A DNA stretch of 64,000 bases from Staphylococcus simulans (GCF_002902285.1 NZ_PPRU01000045.1:146345-210344), one strand, 5' to 3'; numbered from the stretch's first letter, positions 51,123-61,133 are shown. Notes: generated by a model from the sequence alone, not told the origin. Numbers and translations: made by a program.

Positions 51123-51662
51123 ATGAATATTGGATTGAAATTACGTAATTTACGTAAAATCAAACAGCTGACACAAGAAGAATTAGCAGAGCGGACAGAT
51201 TTATCTAAAGGCTATATTTCACAAATAGAAAGCGGACAATCCTCACCAAGTATGGAAACCTTTCTACAATTATTAGAAGTGCTCGGAACATCACCAGAGA
51301 CTTTTTTTAAAGAAAAAGAAGCAGAGAAGGTGTTGTATCCAAAGGATGAACAAACGGTCTATGACGAATATGATGAAGGTTATATTTTAACGTGGCCGAT
51401 TGCCCGTTCGAATGAATTTGAAATGGAACCGTTATTTATTCAATTACATCCGCATACTGCATATAAAAATTTTAAACCTTCTGATTCAGATACATTCATA
51501 TATTGTTTAGAAGGAGAGCTGACTTTAACACTTGGAGAACATGTCTATCATGCCAAAGCAGGAGATGCGCTTTATTTTAAAGCACATGATAAACATCAGT
51601 TGTCTAATCAAACTGATACAGAAACGAAAGCCATGATGGTGGTTACTGCATCGTACTTATAG
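51123..51662 (+). CDS. potR: XRE-cupin transcriptional regulator of the polyamine transporter
   Basis: Probable regulator of potABCD. 179 residues: N-terminal XRE helix-turn-helix (residues 5-60, with [19 protein letters not shown]) and a C-terminal cupin sensor domain (residues 110-175, with [16 protein letters not shown]). The ATG at 51123 (MNIGLKLRN) has GTGAGGT before it; the frame opens earlier but those residues lie in the terminator hairpin. It precedes potA by 13 bases on the same strand, so repressor and transporter are probably one unit. Regulation by spermidine is inferred from context. Confidence 0.85.
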   Translation: MNIGLKLRNLRKIKQLTQEELAERTDLSKGYISQIESGQSSPSMETFLQLLEVLGTSPETFFKEKEAEKVLYPKDEQTVYDEYDEGYILTWPIARSNEFEMEPLFIQLHPHTAYKNFKPSDSDTFIYCLEGELTLTLGEHVYHAKAGDALYFKAHDKHQLSNQTDTETKAMMVVTASYL

Positions 51663-51675
51663 GAGGAAAGAACAT

Positions 51676-52755
51676 ATGTCGCTATTAACGTTATTAGGAG
51701 TGAGTAAACAATACGATGGCAAAACCATCTTAGACGATATCTCTATTGATTTCGAAGAAGGAAAATTTTATACCTTACTAGGTCCTTCGGGATGTGGTAA
51801 AACAACCATTTTAAAAATTATTGCAGGTTTTGAACAAGCAGATTCAGGAGACGTATTATACGGAAACCGTAATATCAATGGGATTCCAGCTAATAAACGT
51901 CAAGTAAACACAGTCTTTCAAGATTATGCGTTATTTCCACATTTAAATGTGTATGAAAACATTGCTTTTGGTTTGAAATTGAAGAAACTATCAAACAAAT
52001 CGATTAAAGCGAAAGTGGCTGAAGCGTTGAAGCTCGTAAAATTAGAAGGTTATGAACAACGTACGATTGATGAAATGAGTGGCGGACAAAAACAACGTGT
52101 GGCCATTGCGCGTGCCATTGTGAATGAACCTAAGATCTTATTGTTAGATGAATCTCTATCTGCCTTAGATTTAAAGTTGCGTACAGAAATGCAGTATGAA
52201 TTACGTGCACTTCAAAAACGTTTAGGCATCACATTTATCTTTGTCACACATGATCAAGAAGAAGCACTAGCCTTAAGTGATTATATTGCGGTTATCAAAG
52301 CAGGTAAAATCCAACAATTTGATACACCGATTAATATTTATGATGAACCGGTCAATCGCTTTGTGGCTGACTTTATCGGTGAATCTAATATTATCGAAGG
52401 CACGATGGTGCGAGATCGTTTAGTAAATATTTATGATAAAGAAATTGAATGTGTGGATATGGGAATCCCTGAAGGGACTAAAATCGAAGTAGTCATTCGT
52501 CCTGAAGATATTTTAATTACAAATCAAACTCAAGGTTTATTTAAAGCAGTTGTGAAGTCTACCTTGTTTAGAGGTGTGCATTATGAAGTCACATGTCAGG
52601 ACCAAGAAGGTTATGAATGGATGATTCAAACGACAAAGAAAGCGAAGGTTGGAGATACAGTCGGTTTGTATTTTGAACCAGATGCGATTCATATCATGGT
52701 GCCAGGTGAAACAGAAGCGGAATTTGATAAACGTATTGAAAGTTATGAGGACTAA
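51676..52755 (+). CDS. potA: spermidine/putrescine ABC transporter, ATP-binding protein
   Basis: Drives polyamine import. 359 residues. Seen: Walker [14 protein letters not shown] near residue 38, signature [15 protein letters not shown] near 137 and Walker [13 protein letters not shown] near 155; the C-terminal third is a TOBE-like regulatory domain (RPEDILI near 275). First of potABCD, with AGGAGG upstream. Confidence 0.94.
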   Translation: MSLLTLLGVSKQYDGKTILDDISIDFEEGKFYTLLGPSGCGKTTILKIIAGFEQADSGDVLYGNRNINGIPANKRQVNTVFQDYALFPHLNVYENIAFGLKLKKLSNKSIKAKVAEALKLVKLEGYEQRTIDEMSGGQKQRVAIARAIVNEPKILLLDESLSALDLKLRTEMQYELRALQKRLGITFIFVTHDQEEALALSDYIAVIKAGKIQQFDTPINIYDEPVNRFVADFIGESNIIEGTMVRDRLVNIYDKEIECVDMGIPEGTKIEVVIRPEDILITNQTQGLFKAVVKSTLFRGVHYEVTCQDQEGYEWMIQTTKKAKVGDTVGLYFEPDAIHIMVPGETEAEFDKRIESYED

Positions 52756-52758
52756 ACG

Positions 52759-53565
52759 ATGACAAAATTAAATAAATACTTAATGGTTCCTTATATGATT
52801 TGGATGGTAGGTTTTATTATCATTCCAGTAATTTTATTAGTATATTTCTCATTTTTAGATAACCAAGGCCATTTCAGTTTGACGAACTATCAACAGATTT
52901 TAAGTATGCGTTATGTCAAAATGATGGGGATTTCTATTCTATATGCGGCCATCATTACGCTCGTCACATTGATTATCAGTTATCCAGCAGCCTATTTTAT
53001 TCGTCAATCTGTACATCAAAACATGTGGATTTTAATATTAATTATTCCGACGTGGATTAATTTACTTCTCAAGACGTATGCATTTATCGGGATTTTGAGT
53101 CATGATGGTATTATCAATCAAATATTAAATGTGATGCATCTTCCTCATATGGAACTATTATTTACTGCGTCTGCGTTTATTATCGTTGCGAGTTATATTT
53201 ATATCCCATTTATGATTTTACTGATTTTCAATAGCATGAAGACGATTCCTGAGAATTTAATTCAAGCGTCTACAGACCTTGGTGCCAATCGTTGGACGAC
53301 GTTTTTAAAAGTCATTTTACCTTTGACGAAAGAAGGCGTACTCTCTGGAATACAAGTCACGTTTATCCCAGCTTTGTCACTGTTTATGATTACGCGTTTA
53401 ATCGCGGGTAACAAAGTGATTAATATCGGGACATCTATTGAAGAACAATTCTTAGTGATTCAAAACTATGGCATGGGTTCAACTATTGCGATTGTTTTAA
53501 TCTTATTTATGGCGTTCGTGTTAGTCATCACGAAATCGGGCAACGAAGGAGGACGTAGATCATGA
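52759..53565 (+). CDS. potB: spermidine/putrescine ABC transporter permease
   Basis: Membrane subunit, 268 residues, about six helices. Seen: the cytoplasmic EAA-loop DLGANRWTTFLKVILPLT near residue 175, which contacts PotA. Three bases after potA; overlaps potC by four. Confidence 0.92.
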   Translation: MTKLNKYLMVPYMIWMVGFIIIPVILLVYFSFLDNQGHFSLTNYQQILSMRYVKMMGISILYAAIITLVTLIISYPAAYFIRQSVHQNMWILILIIPTWINLLLKTYAFIGILSHDGIINQILNVMHLPHMELLFTASAFIIVASYIYIPFMILLIFNSMKTIPENLIQASTDLGANRWTTFLKVILPLTKEGVLSGIQVTFIPALSLFMITRLIAGNKVINIGTSIEEQFLVIQNYGMGSTIAIVLILFMAFVLVITKSGNEGGRRS

Positions 53566-54374
53566 CATGGTATGGCAAAGTCTATCTTTGGTTATTAGTC
53601 ATCGGCTTATATATACCGATTATCTTCTTAATGGTATATTCCTTTAATTCAGGCGGCAATATGATTCATTTTGAAGGCTTCACGTTAGAACATTATCAAA
53701 GTTTATTTCAAGATGATCGTTTAATGGCTATCTTATTCAATACGATTGCGGTGGCATTATTAGCAGCGGCTGTGTCTACTGTAATTGGTACGTTTGGTGC
53801 TATTGCGCTGTATCATTTACGTCAGAAACGTTTGAAATTGACATTTATGACGTTAAATAATGTGTTATTGGTCTCTTCTGATGTAGTAATCGGAGCGTCA
53901 TTCTTAATTATGTTTACTGCTATCGGTCATTTTACAGGAATGGGGCTCGGCTTTTGGACGGTCTTAATTTCGCATATTGCGTTTTGTATTCCGATTGTAG
54001 TCATTATTGTGTTGCCGCAACTTTGTGATATGAATCAAAATATGTTTGTGGCTGCGAGAGATTTAGGCGCAACAGAATGGCAGATTTTAAATCGTGTCAT
54101 GATTCCGAATTTGATGCCTGCGATTATGGCTGGTTTCTTTATGGCATTGACTTACTCATTAGACGACTTTACTGTCAGCTTCTTTGTGACAGGTAACGGT
54201 TTTAGTGTGTTATCAGTAGAAATTTATGCGATGGCACGTAAAGGTATTAGTATGGAAATCAATGCGATTTCAACGTTAATCTTTGGCGTTATCATCATTG
54301 GTATTATCGGATACTATATGATTCAGCGTTATACAAAACGCCGCTTGTCCTTGAAACGAGGTGTACTGCGATGA
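53562..54374 (+). CDS. potC: spermidine/putrescine ABC transporter permease
   Basis: Second membrane subunit, 270 residues, six helices, with the EAA motif DLGATEWQILNRVMIPNLMP near residue 165. Pairs with PotB. Overlaps potB and potD by four bases each (ATGA). Confidence 0.92.
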   Translation: MTWYGKVYLWLLVIGLYIPIIFLMVYSFNSGGNMIHFEGFTLEHYQSLFQDDRLMAILFNTIAVALLAAAVSTVIGTFGAIALYHLRQKRLKLTFMTLNNVLLVSSDVVIGASFLIMFTAIGHFTGMGLGFWTVLISHIAFCIPIVVIIVLPQLCDMNQNMFVAARDLGATEWQILNRVMIPNLMPAIMAGFFMALTYSLDDFTVSFFVTGNGFSVLSVEIYAMARKGISMEINAISTLIFGVIIIGIIGYYMIQRYTKRRLSLKRGVLR

Positions 54375-55444
54375 AGCGATTTTTACAATTGATTATCGGT
54401 GCACTGGTGATAGGAGTCATTTGTTTAGGGATCAGTAAATGGTATGGCAGTGAAGCACATCAAGCATCAGGCAAGAAACTTTATGTGTATAACTGGGGAG
54501 AATATATCGACCCGGAGTTAATCGATAAGTTTGAGAAAGAAACTGGCATACAAGTGATTTATGAAACGTTTGATTCAAACGAAGCGATGGAAGCAAAAAT
54601 TCGTAATGGCGGTACGCATTATGATGTCGCATTTCCAAGTGAATATACGGTTCAAAAGATGAAAAAGGATGATTTATTAGTTCCTCTAGATCATAGTAAG
54701 CTGCCAAACATGAAATATTTAGATAAAAATTACATGAATATGGATTATGATAAACATAATCGTTATTCTATACCTTACTTCTTCGGTACAGTGGGTATAC
54801 TTTATAATAAAGACGCCTATCCACATGATGATTTTTCAAGTTGGAGAAGTTTATATAATCCGAAGTTTAAAAATGATATCATATTAGTGGATGGTGCGAG
54901 GGAAGTGATGGGCTTAAGTTTGAATAAACTCGGCTACAGCTTAAATGAAACGAATCCGAAACGTTTAGATGAAGCGGAAGCGGATTTAGCGCATTTAGCC
55001 CCTCAAGTCAAAGGGATTGTCGGTGATGAAGTAACGATGATGTTAGAACAACACGAAGCGAATATTGCAGTCGTATGGAGCGGCACTGCAGCACCGATTG
55101 TACAAGAGAATCCTGAATTTGACTATGTCGTCCCAAAAGAAGGCTCTAACTTGTGGTTCGATACGATGGTAATCCCAAAAACAGCACAAAACCAAGCAGG
55201 TGCGTATCAGTTTATTAATTTCTTGTTAGACCCAAAAAACAGTAAGCAAAATACTGAATGGGTCGGTTATGCGACGCCGAATGAAGCGGCTAAAAAGCGT
55301 TTACCGAAAGAAATTAAAAATGATCAAAGGTTTTATCCTTCAAAAGAAACACAAAGTAGGCTTGAAGTCTATAAAGATTTGGGTAAAGATATTTTAAATG
55401 ATTATAATGAGCATTTTTTGAATTTCAAAATGTCATTACAATAA
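54371..55444 (+). CDS. potD: spermidine/putrescine ABC transporter substrate-binding protein
   Basis: Extracytoplasmic polyamine receptor, 357 residues. Seen: an N-terminal hydrophobic segment (residues 5-23) and the PotD-type start of the mature fold LYVYNWGEYIDPELIDKFEKE, shown here by its core YNWGEYIDPEL; VVWSGTAAPI and TMVIPKTA line the binding cleft. The hydrophobic segment has a Cys (ICLG) but not a normal lipobox, so it may be a membrane anchor rather than a lipid anchor. Last gene of the unit. Confidence 0.9.
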   Translation: MKRFLQLIIGALVIGVICLGISKWYGSEAHQASGKKLYVYNWGEYIDPELIDKFEKETGIQVIYETFDSNEAMEAKIRNGGTHYDVAFPSEYTVQKMKKDDLLVPLDHSKLPNMKYLDKNYMNMDYDKHNRYSIPYFFGTVGILYNKDAYPHDDFSSWRSLYNPKFKNDIILVDGAREVMGLSLNKLGYSLNETNPKRLDEAEADLAHLAPQVKGIVGDEVTMMLEQHEANIAVVWSGTAAPIVQENPEFDYVVPKEGSNLWFDTMVIPKTAQNQAGAYQFINFLLDPKNSKQNTEWVGYATPNEAAKKRLPKEIKNDQRFYPSKETQSRLEVYKDLGKDILNDYNEHFLNFKMSLQ

Positions 55445-55480
55445 TATTTTGATTAGTAAGTAGAGTAGGGAGTGTTAATG

Positions 55481-56623
55481 ATGTCTGAAGAACCACAATA
55501 TACACAAATAAAACGTCCAGTCAGCAGAGTGGCAGAAAAAGTCTTAGGTTGGCTGAACTGGATTGGATTATTGTTATTAACAGTAATTACTATGTTTATT
55601 GCGCTTGTGTCATTCAGCAACAATACATCAATTCAAAATCTTGAACAGTCAATCAACAATAATGATTTAGCACAACAAGTGCTCGCAAATAACAGTTTAA
55701 ATACAACACAATTTGTGATTTGGCTTCAAAACGGTATTTGGGCTGTCATTGTTTATTTAATTGTCTGTTTATTAATTTCATTCTTAGCACTCATTTCTAT
55801 GAATATCCGAGTGTTATCTGGAATTCTCTTCTTAGTTGCATCTATCATTACATTGCCTTTAGTGTTACTACTCGCAACAATCGTCATACCAGTACTATTC
55901 TTCATTGTCGCAATTATGATGTTTGCGCGTAAAGATAGAATAGAAACTGTACCACGTTATGGCGGTGGTTATGTACCATATGAGGGCGGTTATGATGATT
56001 ATGATAGATATGACCGTGAACCTGTAAGACGTCCACATGGCTATCCAGAAGACGAGAGAACACCACGTTATGAACCTTCTTATGAAAAACGTGATGAGTA
56101 TGATGACGAAGAAGATGATGTGAAACCATATGTACCGAAAAAAGACAGAGTACAAGAGACACATCAAACAGAAGATACAGAAGAACCTGTACAGTCTGAA
56201 GAACCAATCACAAGACGTGAAGATGAAAGTGAACCTGAATTCTTATCACGTCAGGCGAAATATAAACAAAAATCAGAAGAAGAAGTCAGAGAACAACAAG
56301 AACAAGATGCATATGAGCGTGAACAAGCGCGTATGCAAGAACCTTCTGATGAGCCTGAAGAAGTAAAATATCGTGATGTTGAACCGCGTAAAGGTGAAAC
56401 AGCTGAAGAGAAAGCAGCACGTAAACGTGAGAAAAAAGAAAGAAAACGTCGTGCGAAAGAAGCACGTAAAAATCGTCCGAGTGCTGTGAATCAACGACGC
56501 ATGAACTTTGAAGAACGTCGTTCATTCAACCAAGGTAAATCACCGACAACGCAAGAAACAAAAGAAGATGACGTACAGTCAACTGAAGATACACAAGCAC
56601 AAGATTCAGATAAAAAATCATAA
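55481..56623 (+). CDS. DUF4064-type membrane protein with a long charged tail
   Basis: Function unknown. About 380 residues: four hydrophobic segments (roughly residues 25-50, 85-110, 112-135, 136-155) of DUF4064 type, then some 225 residues rich in Glu, Arg, Asp and Lys with GGGYVPYEGGYDDYDRY at its start and KREKKERKRRAKEARK near its end, looking disordered and cytoplasmic. The ATG at 55481 is chosen; an adjacent ATG at 55478 and a GTG at 55472 are possible. Followed by a shorter paralogue. Confidence 0.8.
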   Translation: MSEEPQYTQIKRPVSRVAEKVLGWLNWIGLLLLTVITMFIALVSFSNNTSIQNLEQSINNNDLAQQVLANNSLNTTQFVIWLQNGIWAVIVYLIVCLLISFLALISMNIRVLSGILFLVASIITLPLVLLLATIVIPVLFFIVAIMMFARKDRIETVPRYGGGYVPYEGGYDDYDRYDREPVRRPHGYPEDERTPRYEPSYEKRDEYDDEEDDVKPYVPKKDRVQETHQTEDTEEPVQSEEPITRREDESEPEFLSRQAKYKQKSEEEVREQQEQDAYEREQARMQEPSDEPEEVKYRDVEPRKGETAEEKAARKREKKERKRRAKEARKNRPSAVNQRRMNFEERRSFNQGKSPTTQETKEDDVQSTEDTQAQDSDKKS

Positions 56624-56630
56624 TTTTGAT

Positions 56631-56667
56631 AAACCGAAAGCAATGACTATCGTTGCTTTCGGTTTTT
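56631..56667 (+). terminator. terminator between the two DUF4064 genes
   Basis: Stem AAACCGAAAGCAA/TTGCTTTCGGTTT with a 9-base loop, then T-run. It lies right after the first gene, so the two paralogues are not one simple operon. The remaining 190 bases to 56861 show no clear promoter. Confidence 0.9.
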
Positions 56668-56861
56668 ATCTTGGTAAAAAACCAAAAAATTTTCTATTGC
56701 ATAGTTGAAATAAATGAAATTTAAATTGATTTATGCATAAATTGAGTGCTTTAAGGGTAGTTACGTTTATAAGACCCGTTAAGCGGCCTTAAAAAAGCGG
56801 ATGAAGTCAGCGAAGAATATAATGCGACGCTTCAATTTCGCTTAATCAGGAGGGTATTACA

Positions 56862-57488
56862 ATGAATAGAAAAGTAGAAAGAATCATTGGATGGATCGGT
56901 GTAGGTCTGACAGTACTCTACATGTTGCTGTTCTTAATCGGTACATTCATGAAGGATGGCATGTTGGCTGACATTCTGTTAAAACAAGGGGATTCCAGTA
57001 TGTCACCTGAATTCTTGCATCAAACAATGGTCTTCACAACGATTGGTTTGATTGTTGTCGCAATTATCGCAGCAGTGGGTCTTGTATTAAGTAAGAAAAA
57101 CCGCATTGCTGCAGGTATTATTTTAATTGTCGCGGCACTAGTTGGTTTATACTTCTCAAACTTTATCGCATCTATTTTATTCTTTATTGTAGCGATTATG
57201 TTGTTTGTTAGAAGAAGCCAAGCTAAACGTGAAGCCAACAAAGAGTACGACAGAAATCATGGCTATTTCGAAGACATTACACGTGATAATGAAAACACAA
57301 ACAATCATGAAAAAATCAAACCTGAAGGCAAACAGGTAAGAGACAAAGCAGAGCATGACAAATTTGATTCAGAAGCTAATCACGAAGCACATTATGAAGA
57401 AAATGCGAATGAAAGTGAATTGGCTAAACAACGTAGAAGAGACGATCATGAACGTCCACGCAGACATGATTTAGACGATTTCAAATAA
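56862..57488 (+). CDS. DUF4064-type membrane protein, shorter paralogue
   Basis: Function unknown. 208 residues: three to four hydrophobic segments (residues 10-30, 58-78, 83-120) closing with FIVAIMLFVRRSQAKRE, the same ending as the preceding protein (FIVAIMMFARKDR), then an 80-residue charged tail. Paralogue of the upstream gene by this layout. AGGAGGG precedes the ATG at a good distance. Its reading frame ends just before a terminator shared with mntH. Confidence 0.8.
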   Translation: MNRKVERIIGWIGVGLTVLYMLLFLIGTFMKDGMLADILLKQGDSSMSPEFLHQTMVFTTIGLIVVAIIAAVGLVLSKKNRIAAGIILIVAALVGLYFSNFIASILFFIVAIMLFVRRSQAKREANKEYDRNHGYFEDITRDNENTNNHEKIKPEGKQVRDKAEHDKFDSEANHEAHYEENANESELAKQRRRDDHERPRRHDLDDFK

Positions 57489-57497
57489 TAAAATTAA

Positions 57498-57547
57498 AAA
57501 GCAGCTGCAATCCGTAAAGGGGAAACTTACTGGATTGCAGCTGCTTT
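57498..57547 (+). terminator. bidirectional terminator between the DUF4064 gene and mntH
   Basis: Perfect 16-bp stem AAAGCAGCTGCAATCC/GGATTGCAGCTGCTTT around an 18-base loop, with A- and T-rich flanks. Confidence 0.92.
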
Positions 57548-57569
57548 ATTTTTATTGTATAGCTTTTGT

Positions 57570-58916
57570 TTACAGTTCTTGGAATGTTTGGATGATTAAA
57601 TGGATGTTTAATCCGCTTAAGATAACAATTAATGACCATGAAATTATGTTAATCCATAATTTGTTTTTAAATCTTCCCATCAAGTCTTTGTTGTTTGTCG
57701 CAAGTTGAAGCGGAATTAAAGTAAATGGCAAAGCAATACTTAAGAATACTTGTGAAAAGACTAAGAGTTGTTCCATCATACTTTCATTACCATGGAAGAT
57801 AATTAAACAAATGATAACTGGAATAATTGCGATAGAACGTGTGATTAATCGTGTTACCCAGTTTGGTAATTTTAAGTTGATGAAACCTTCCATAACGATT
57901 TGACCGGCTAGGGTACCTGTAATCGTTGAGTTTTGACCTGACGCAAGTAAAGCGACTGCGAATAAAGTACTCATTAAACCGCCAAGAGATGCGCCAAGCA
58001 ACGGTTGTTGTTCTAAGGCTTGATATAAGTCATAGAAACCGCCAAGATTATCTGCATTGCCTGTACCGAAGAATAAACCAGCACCTAGAACAAGTAATAA
58101 ACAGTTAATCACAAATGCGATAGTCAATTGAATGTTTGAATCAATTGTCGCATATTTAATGGCTTGTGCTTTAGAAGCTTCATCTTTACGATTATATGTT
58201 CTTGATTGGACGATAGATGAGTGTAAATAAAGATTATGCGGCATAATCGTTGCACCAACAATACCTAAGGCAATATATAAGGCACCTTGTTGTGTAACGA
58301 TATGACTGCTAGGTATAAAACCATTTAATACACTGACAACGTCAGGTGAAGCAATATAAACTTCAAAGATGAAGATTGCGAGTACAGTAAAGATTAACGT
58401 ACCGACGATGGCTTCAATTTTTCTGAAACCGAATTTCATAATAAATAATAAGATAAAGACATCAAGTACTGTGATGATCGCACCGACAAGCAATGGAATT
58501 CCGAATAATAGATCAAGCGCAATGGCACTGCCGATAACTTCTGCGATATCTGTCGCAATAATTGCGAGTTCAGCTATGATCCAGAATATAAATGCTAAAG
58601 GTTTATTTAAAAAACGTTTTGTGACTTGTGCTAAGTCATGGCCTGATGCGATACCGAGTCTGACTGTCATACTTTGAAGCAACATGGCAGACAAACTTGA
58701 AATTAATATTACAAAAAGCAGAATATAACCGTATTTGGCTCCGCCTTGCATGGAGGTAATCCAGTTACCAGGATCCATATAACCTACTGCAACCAGTAAG
58801 CCCGGTCCTAAGAATGAAAGGAATTTCTGCTTGATACTGCTGTTTGAATTGAAACTGACAGTATTGTTGATTTCGTCTAAGCTGTCGTTATTATAATTGA
58901 CCTGTCTTTTAGTCAA
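57570..58916 (-). CDS. mntH: NRAMP-family divalent metal/H+ symporter
   Basis: Manganese importer, about 448 residues and 11 helices. Seen: the metal-site motif [12 protein letters not shown] near residue 55 and [17 protein letters not shown] near 230, both NRAMP signatures. The start is uncertain. A TTG at 58916 (TKRQVNYNN follows) has GGGGGTG six bases upstream and fits; the frame stays open to 58949, but the promoter puts the RNA start about there. Preceded by an MntR-type operator. Confidence 0.9.
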   Translation of the reverse strand: MTKRQVNYNNDSLDEINNTVSFNSNSSIKQKFLSFLGPGLLVAVGYMDPGNWITSMQGGAKYGYILLFVILISSLSAMLLQSMTVRLGIASGHDLAQVTKRFLNKPLAFIFWIIAELAIIATDIAEVIGSAIALDLLFGIPLLVGAIITVLDVFILLFIMKFGFRKIEAIVGTLIFTVLAIFIFEVYIASPDVVSVLNGFIPSSHIVTQQGALYIALGIVGATIMPHNLYLHSSIVQSRTYNRKDEASKAQAIKYATIDSNIQLTIAFVINCLLLVLGAGLFFGTGNADNLGGFYDLYQALEQQPLLGASLGGLMSTLFAVALLASGQNSTITGTLAGQIVMEGFINLKLPNWVTRLITRSIAIIPVIICLIIFHGNESMMEQLLVFSQVFLSIALPFTLIPLQLATNNKDLMGRFKNKLWINIISWSLIVILSGLNIHLIIQTFQEL

Positions 58917-58956
58917 GAAGGTCACCCCCACTTCTCTATGTTCTAACAATGGTTTA

Positions 58957-58990
58957 ATAATACAGTAAAAATAAAATTAGGTCAACCTAA
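58957..58990 (-). promoter_or_regulatory. mntH promoter overlapped by an MntR box
   Basis: Minus-strand TTGACC (58980-58985), 17 bases, TATTAT (58957-58962). The palindrome TTAGGT-CA-ACCTAA (58977-58990) covers the -35 hexamer and matches the form of DtxR/MntR-family operators. Manganese-bound MntR would block RNA polymerase. Confidence 0.82.
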
Positions 58991-59039
58991 TAAAACTGTT
59001 TTTTACGTTTAAAATTGTAAGCAACGAGATGTAGGTGAA

Positions 59040-59093
59040 AAAGAAAAGCTGATTTAAACAAAGTAGTATAAGGCAAACTTTGTCTAAATCAGC
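59040..59093 (-). terminator. terminator of the UPF0637 gene
   Basis: 16-bp stem GCTGATTTAGACAAAG against CTTTGTTTAAATCAGC with one mismatch, then TTTTCTTTTT on the minus strand. Confidence 0.9.
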
Positions 59094-59136
59094 ACGATAA
59101 TTTTGAATGAATAGTTAAATGCTCGGTATTATGCTA

Positions 59137-59748
59137 TTATGGATAAAACTTTAACAGTTGCTCAAACGTATCTTCTAAATAATCGAGGAATGCTTGATCT
59201 GACTTTAACTCAGGTGCATCAGGTGAGAGTGTACGTGCAACAAAGAATTCACCTTTTTTAAGCTGTTTTGCACGTGACAATGCTTGTTCTAAGTCTTCAG
59301 TCGATAGGTCTTGGATCAATGGTTTATCCATTTTGACATGATCTACACAAATACGGTAGTCTGCAGGCAAGTTTTCAATATCTTTGAAGTGATTTTCAAA
59401 GACTTCAATGTAATGCGTTTTATTTTTAGCTTCATGCATAACGCCGAACATGATAAAGACTTGTGATTCGTATAAACCGATTTGGAAATGCGGCAGCATT
59501 TTATAACCGCGTTTATTCGTAGAGAAAGCGACCCAAGTATCTTTCGGCGGATTTACTGTACGACGTGCATGTTTTGCGATATGCATAAAGAATTCATCTG
59601 CTGTATGGGTAGATAAGAAGTCAGCGAAGTGTTCACCCAACTGATGTAGTTTTGGTCTGATGTGTTGTTCGATTTCAGCCATACGTGCTTCTAATCCAGG
59701 CACTTCAAAGACTTTAAAGTCTTTAGAAGAAAAAGTATAGTTAGACAT
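59137..59748 (-). CDS. UPF0637 family protein (DUF1054)
   Basis: Function unknown; 203 residues, the family length. Seen: the N-terminal FSSKDFKVFEVPGLEARM and the TVNPPKDTWVAFSTNKRGYKMLPHFQIG core, given here by its centre WVAFSTNKRGYKMLPHF. The ATG at 59748 (MSNYTF) has GGAGG upstream. The frame is open to 59961 across the next gene's start and is rejected. Divergent from the IMPase gene. Confidence 0.9.
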   Translation of the reverse strand: MSNYTFSSKDFKVFEVPGLEARMAEIEQHIRPKLHQLGEHFADFLSTHTADEFFMHIAKHARRTVNPPKDTWVAFSTNKRGYKMLPHFQIGLYESQVFIMFGVMHEAKNKTHYIEVFENHFKDIENLPADYRICVDHVKMDKPLIQDLSTEDLEQALSRAKQLKKGEFFVARTLSPDAPELKSDQAFLDYLEDTFEQLLKFYP

Positions 59749-59863
59749 GACAAAGCCTCCTGTTGTTATGATTGAAAACATTGTAGCATAATTTTGGCTT
59801 GATTTAGAGTAAATGAAATTCTGAAATGATTTAGTTATAATATGATAGAAGGGGTGTTCGTAA

Positions 59864-60682
59864 ATGGCAGTATATAATTTTGCAAAAGGACTTGTAATTG
59901 AAGCGGGTAATAATATCCGTAAAATGATGCAGCAAGATATCAATATTAAAACAAAATCCAATCCAAATGATTTGGTGACAAATGTTGATAAAGCAACGGA
60001 AGATTTTATTTACAATAACATTATGGAGAATTATCCAGACCATCAATTTATTGGTGAAGAAGGACATGGCAGACCTATGTCTGAAGTTGAACAAAAAGGC
60101 ATTGTCTGGGTTATAGATCCGATTGACGGCACATTGAACTTTGTGCATCAAAAAGAAAATTTTGCGATTTCTATCGGTATTTATAATGATGGAGAGCCTT
60201 ATGCAGGATTTGTTTATGATGTCATGAATGATTTGCTCTATCATGCAAAAGCAGGAGAGGGTGCGTTTGTAAACGAACATCCAATGAAGCCGCTTGAGAA
60301 TTCGGATTTAAATAAAAGTTTAATTGGAATTAATCCAAATTGGTTAACAAAGCCGGTGATTGGTGTTATATTCAGAAAGGTAGTAGATGAAGCGAGAAGT
60401 TGTCGCGCTTATGGTTCTGCAGCCTTAGAAATGATTCATGTTGCGCAAGGAAAATTAGGTGCATATTTAACACCGAGATTACAACCTTGGGATTATGCCG
60501 GTGCTTTAATTATTTTAAATGAAGTAGGCGGTAAAGGTACGGATTTATTAGGTAATCCACTTTCACTAAATCAGCCGCACTCTGTATTGGTCGGCAATCA
60601 ATCCATACATGAGGAAATTTTAACGAAACACATGTTGCCGGAAAAAGAAACTTTTGAGACATTACACAAAAGATATCGATAA
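59864..60682 (+). CDS. inositol monophosphatase family protein
   Basis: Mg-dependent sugar-phosphate or inositol phosphatase, 272 residues. Seen: GEEGHG with the metal Glu near residue 67, the hallmark DPIDGTLNFVHQ near 86 and WDYAGALIILNEVGG near 210. Similar to B. subtilis YktC. The true substrate (inositol-P, NADP or a bisphosphate nucleotide) cannot be told from motifs. Shine-Dalgarno GAAGGGG. Confidence 0.88.
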   Translation: MAVYNFAKGLVIEAGNNIRKMMQQDINIKTKSNPNDLVTNVDKATEDFIYNNIMENYPDHQFIGEEGHGRPMSEVEQKGIVWVIDPIDGTLNFVHQKENFAISIGIYNDGEPYAGFVYDVMNDLLYHAKAGEGAFVNEHPMKPLENSDLNKSLIGINPNWLTKPVIGVIFRKVVDEARSCRAYGSAALEMIHVAQGKLGAYLTPRLQPWDYAGALIILNEVGGKGTDLLGNPLSLNQPHSVLVGNQSIHEEILTKHMLPEKETFETLHKRYR

Positions 60683-60687
60683 AAAAT

Positions 60688-60761
60688 AAAAGGTCGGGAC
60701 CATCGAAGCTGTTTAAACAAGCAATTGTTCAAAAAGCATCTAGGTACCCAACCTTTTTCTT
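60688..60761 (+). terminator. terminator of the IMPase gene
   Basis: AAAAGGTCGGG pairs with CCCAACCTTTTT (one mismatch) across a long, partly structured loop, with a T-run at the end. Confidence 0.55.
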
Positions 60762-60847
60762 TTGACTGAAATATATGTGTATTCTTTCTCCTGCAGGGTA
60801 CTGCAAGGAGTGGAACCCTTTATGTTAAAAATTCATGTAATGATTGG

Positions 60848-61039
60848 TCAGAACCAATCGTTTTCGCGATATTTTTTCTTAGTTGTAAAGCCGGCACCGA
60901 AAATCGCAATTAGGATAATGGCTGTAATCGCCATAAACCAATAATTTTGAGCACCTAAGCTAAAACTGAACAGTACTAAGAAAATGACTGCAAGAACAGA
61001 ATAAAGCCAAAATATAGCTTTTGATTTTTTTTTCTGCAT
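60848..61039 (-). CDS. small two-helix membrane protein, YlaF-like (DUF5325)
   Basis: 63 residues with two hydrophobic segments (about 9-28 and 34-51) between a Lys-rich start (MQKKKSKAI) and a charged end (TKKKYRENDWF). Matches the small YlaF-type protein found beside typA in Bacillus by size and position. Function unknown. Confidence 0.72.
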   Translation of the reverse strand: MQKKKSKAIFWLYSVLAVIFLVLFSFSLGAQNYWFMAITAIILIAIFGAGFTTKKKYRENDWF

Positions 61040-61077
61040 TCAAACCCCACCTTATTATTCTTTGCTCAATAATATGA

Positions 61078-61083
61078 TATAAT
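61078..61083 (+). promoter_or_regulatory. typA promoter, extended -10
   Basis: TATAAT with a TGA extension 51 bases before the ATG; the -35 (TTATTC) is poor. Confidence 0.55.
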
Positions 61084-61133
61084 AAAAAAGTTGCAAATTG
61101 AAGTGGGAATTTACTCAAGAAAGGAAATTTAGT

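Noticed and set aside
55895-56525. His/Tyr/Phe-rich frames opposite the DUF4064 tail
   Set aside because: Antisense shadows of repetitive Glu/Arg/Asp codons; no starts with ribosome sites.
59749-59961. Upstream extension of the UPF0637 protein
   Set aside because: Would run across the start of the IMPase gene and is not in the family; a good start with GGAGG lies at 59748.
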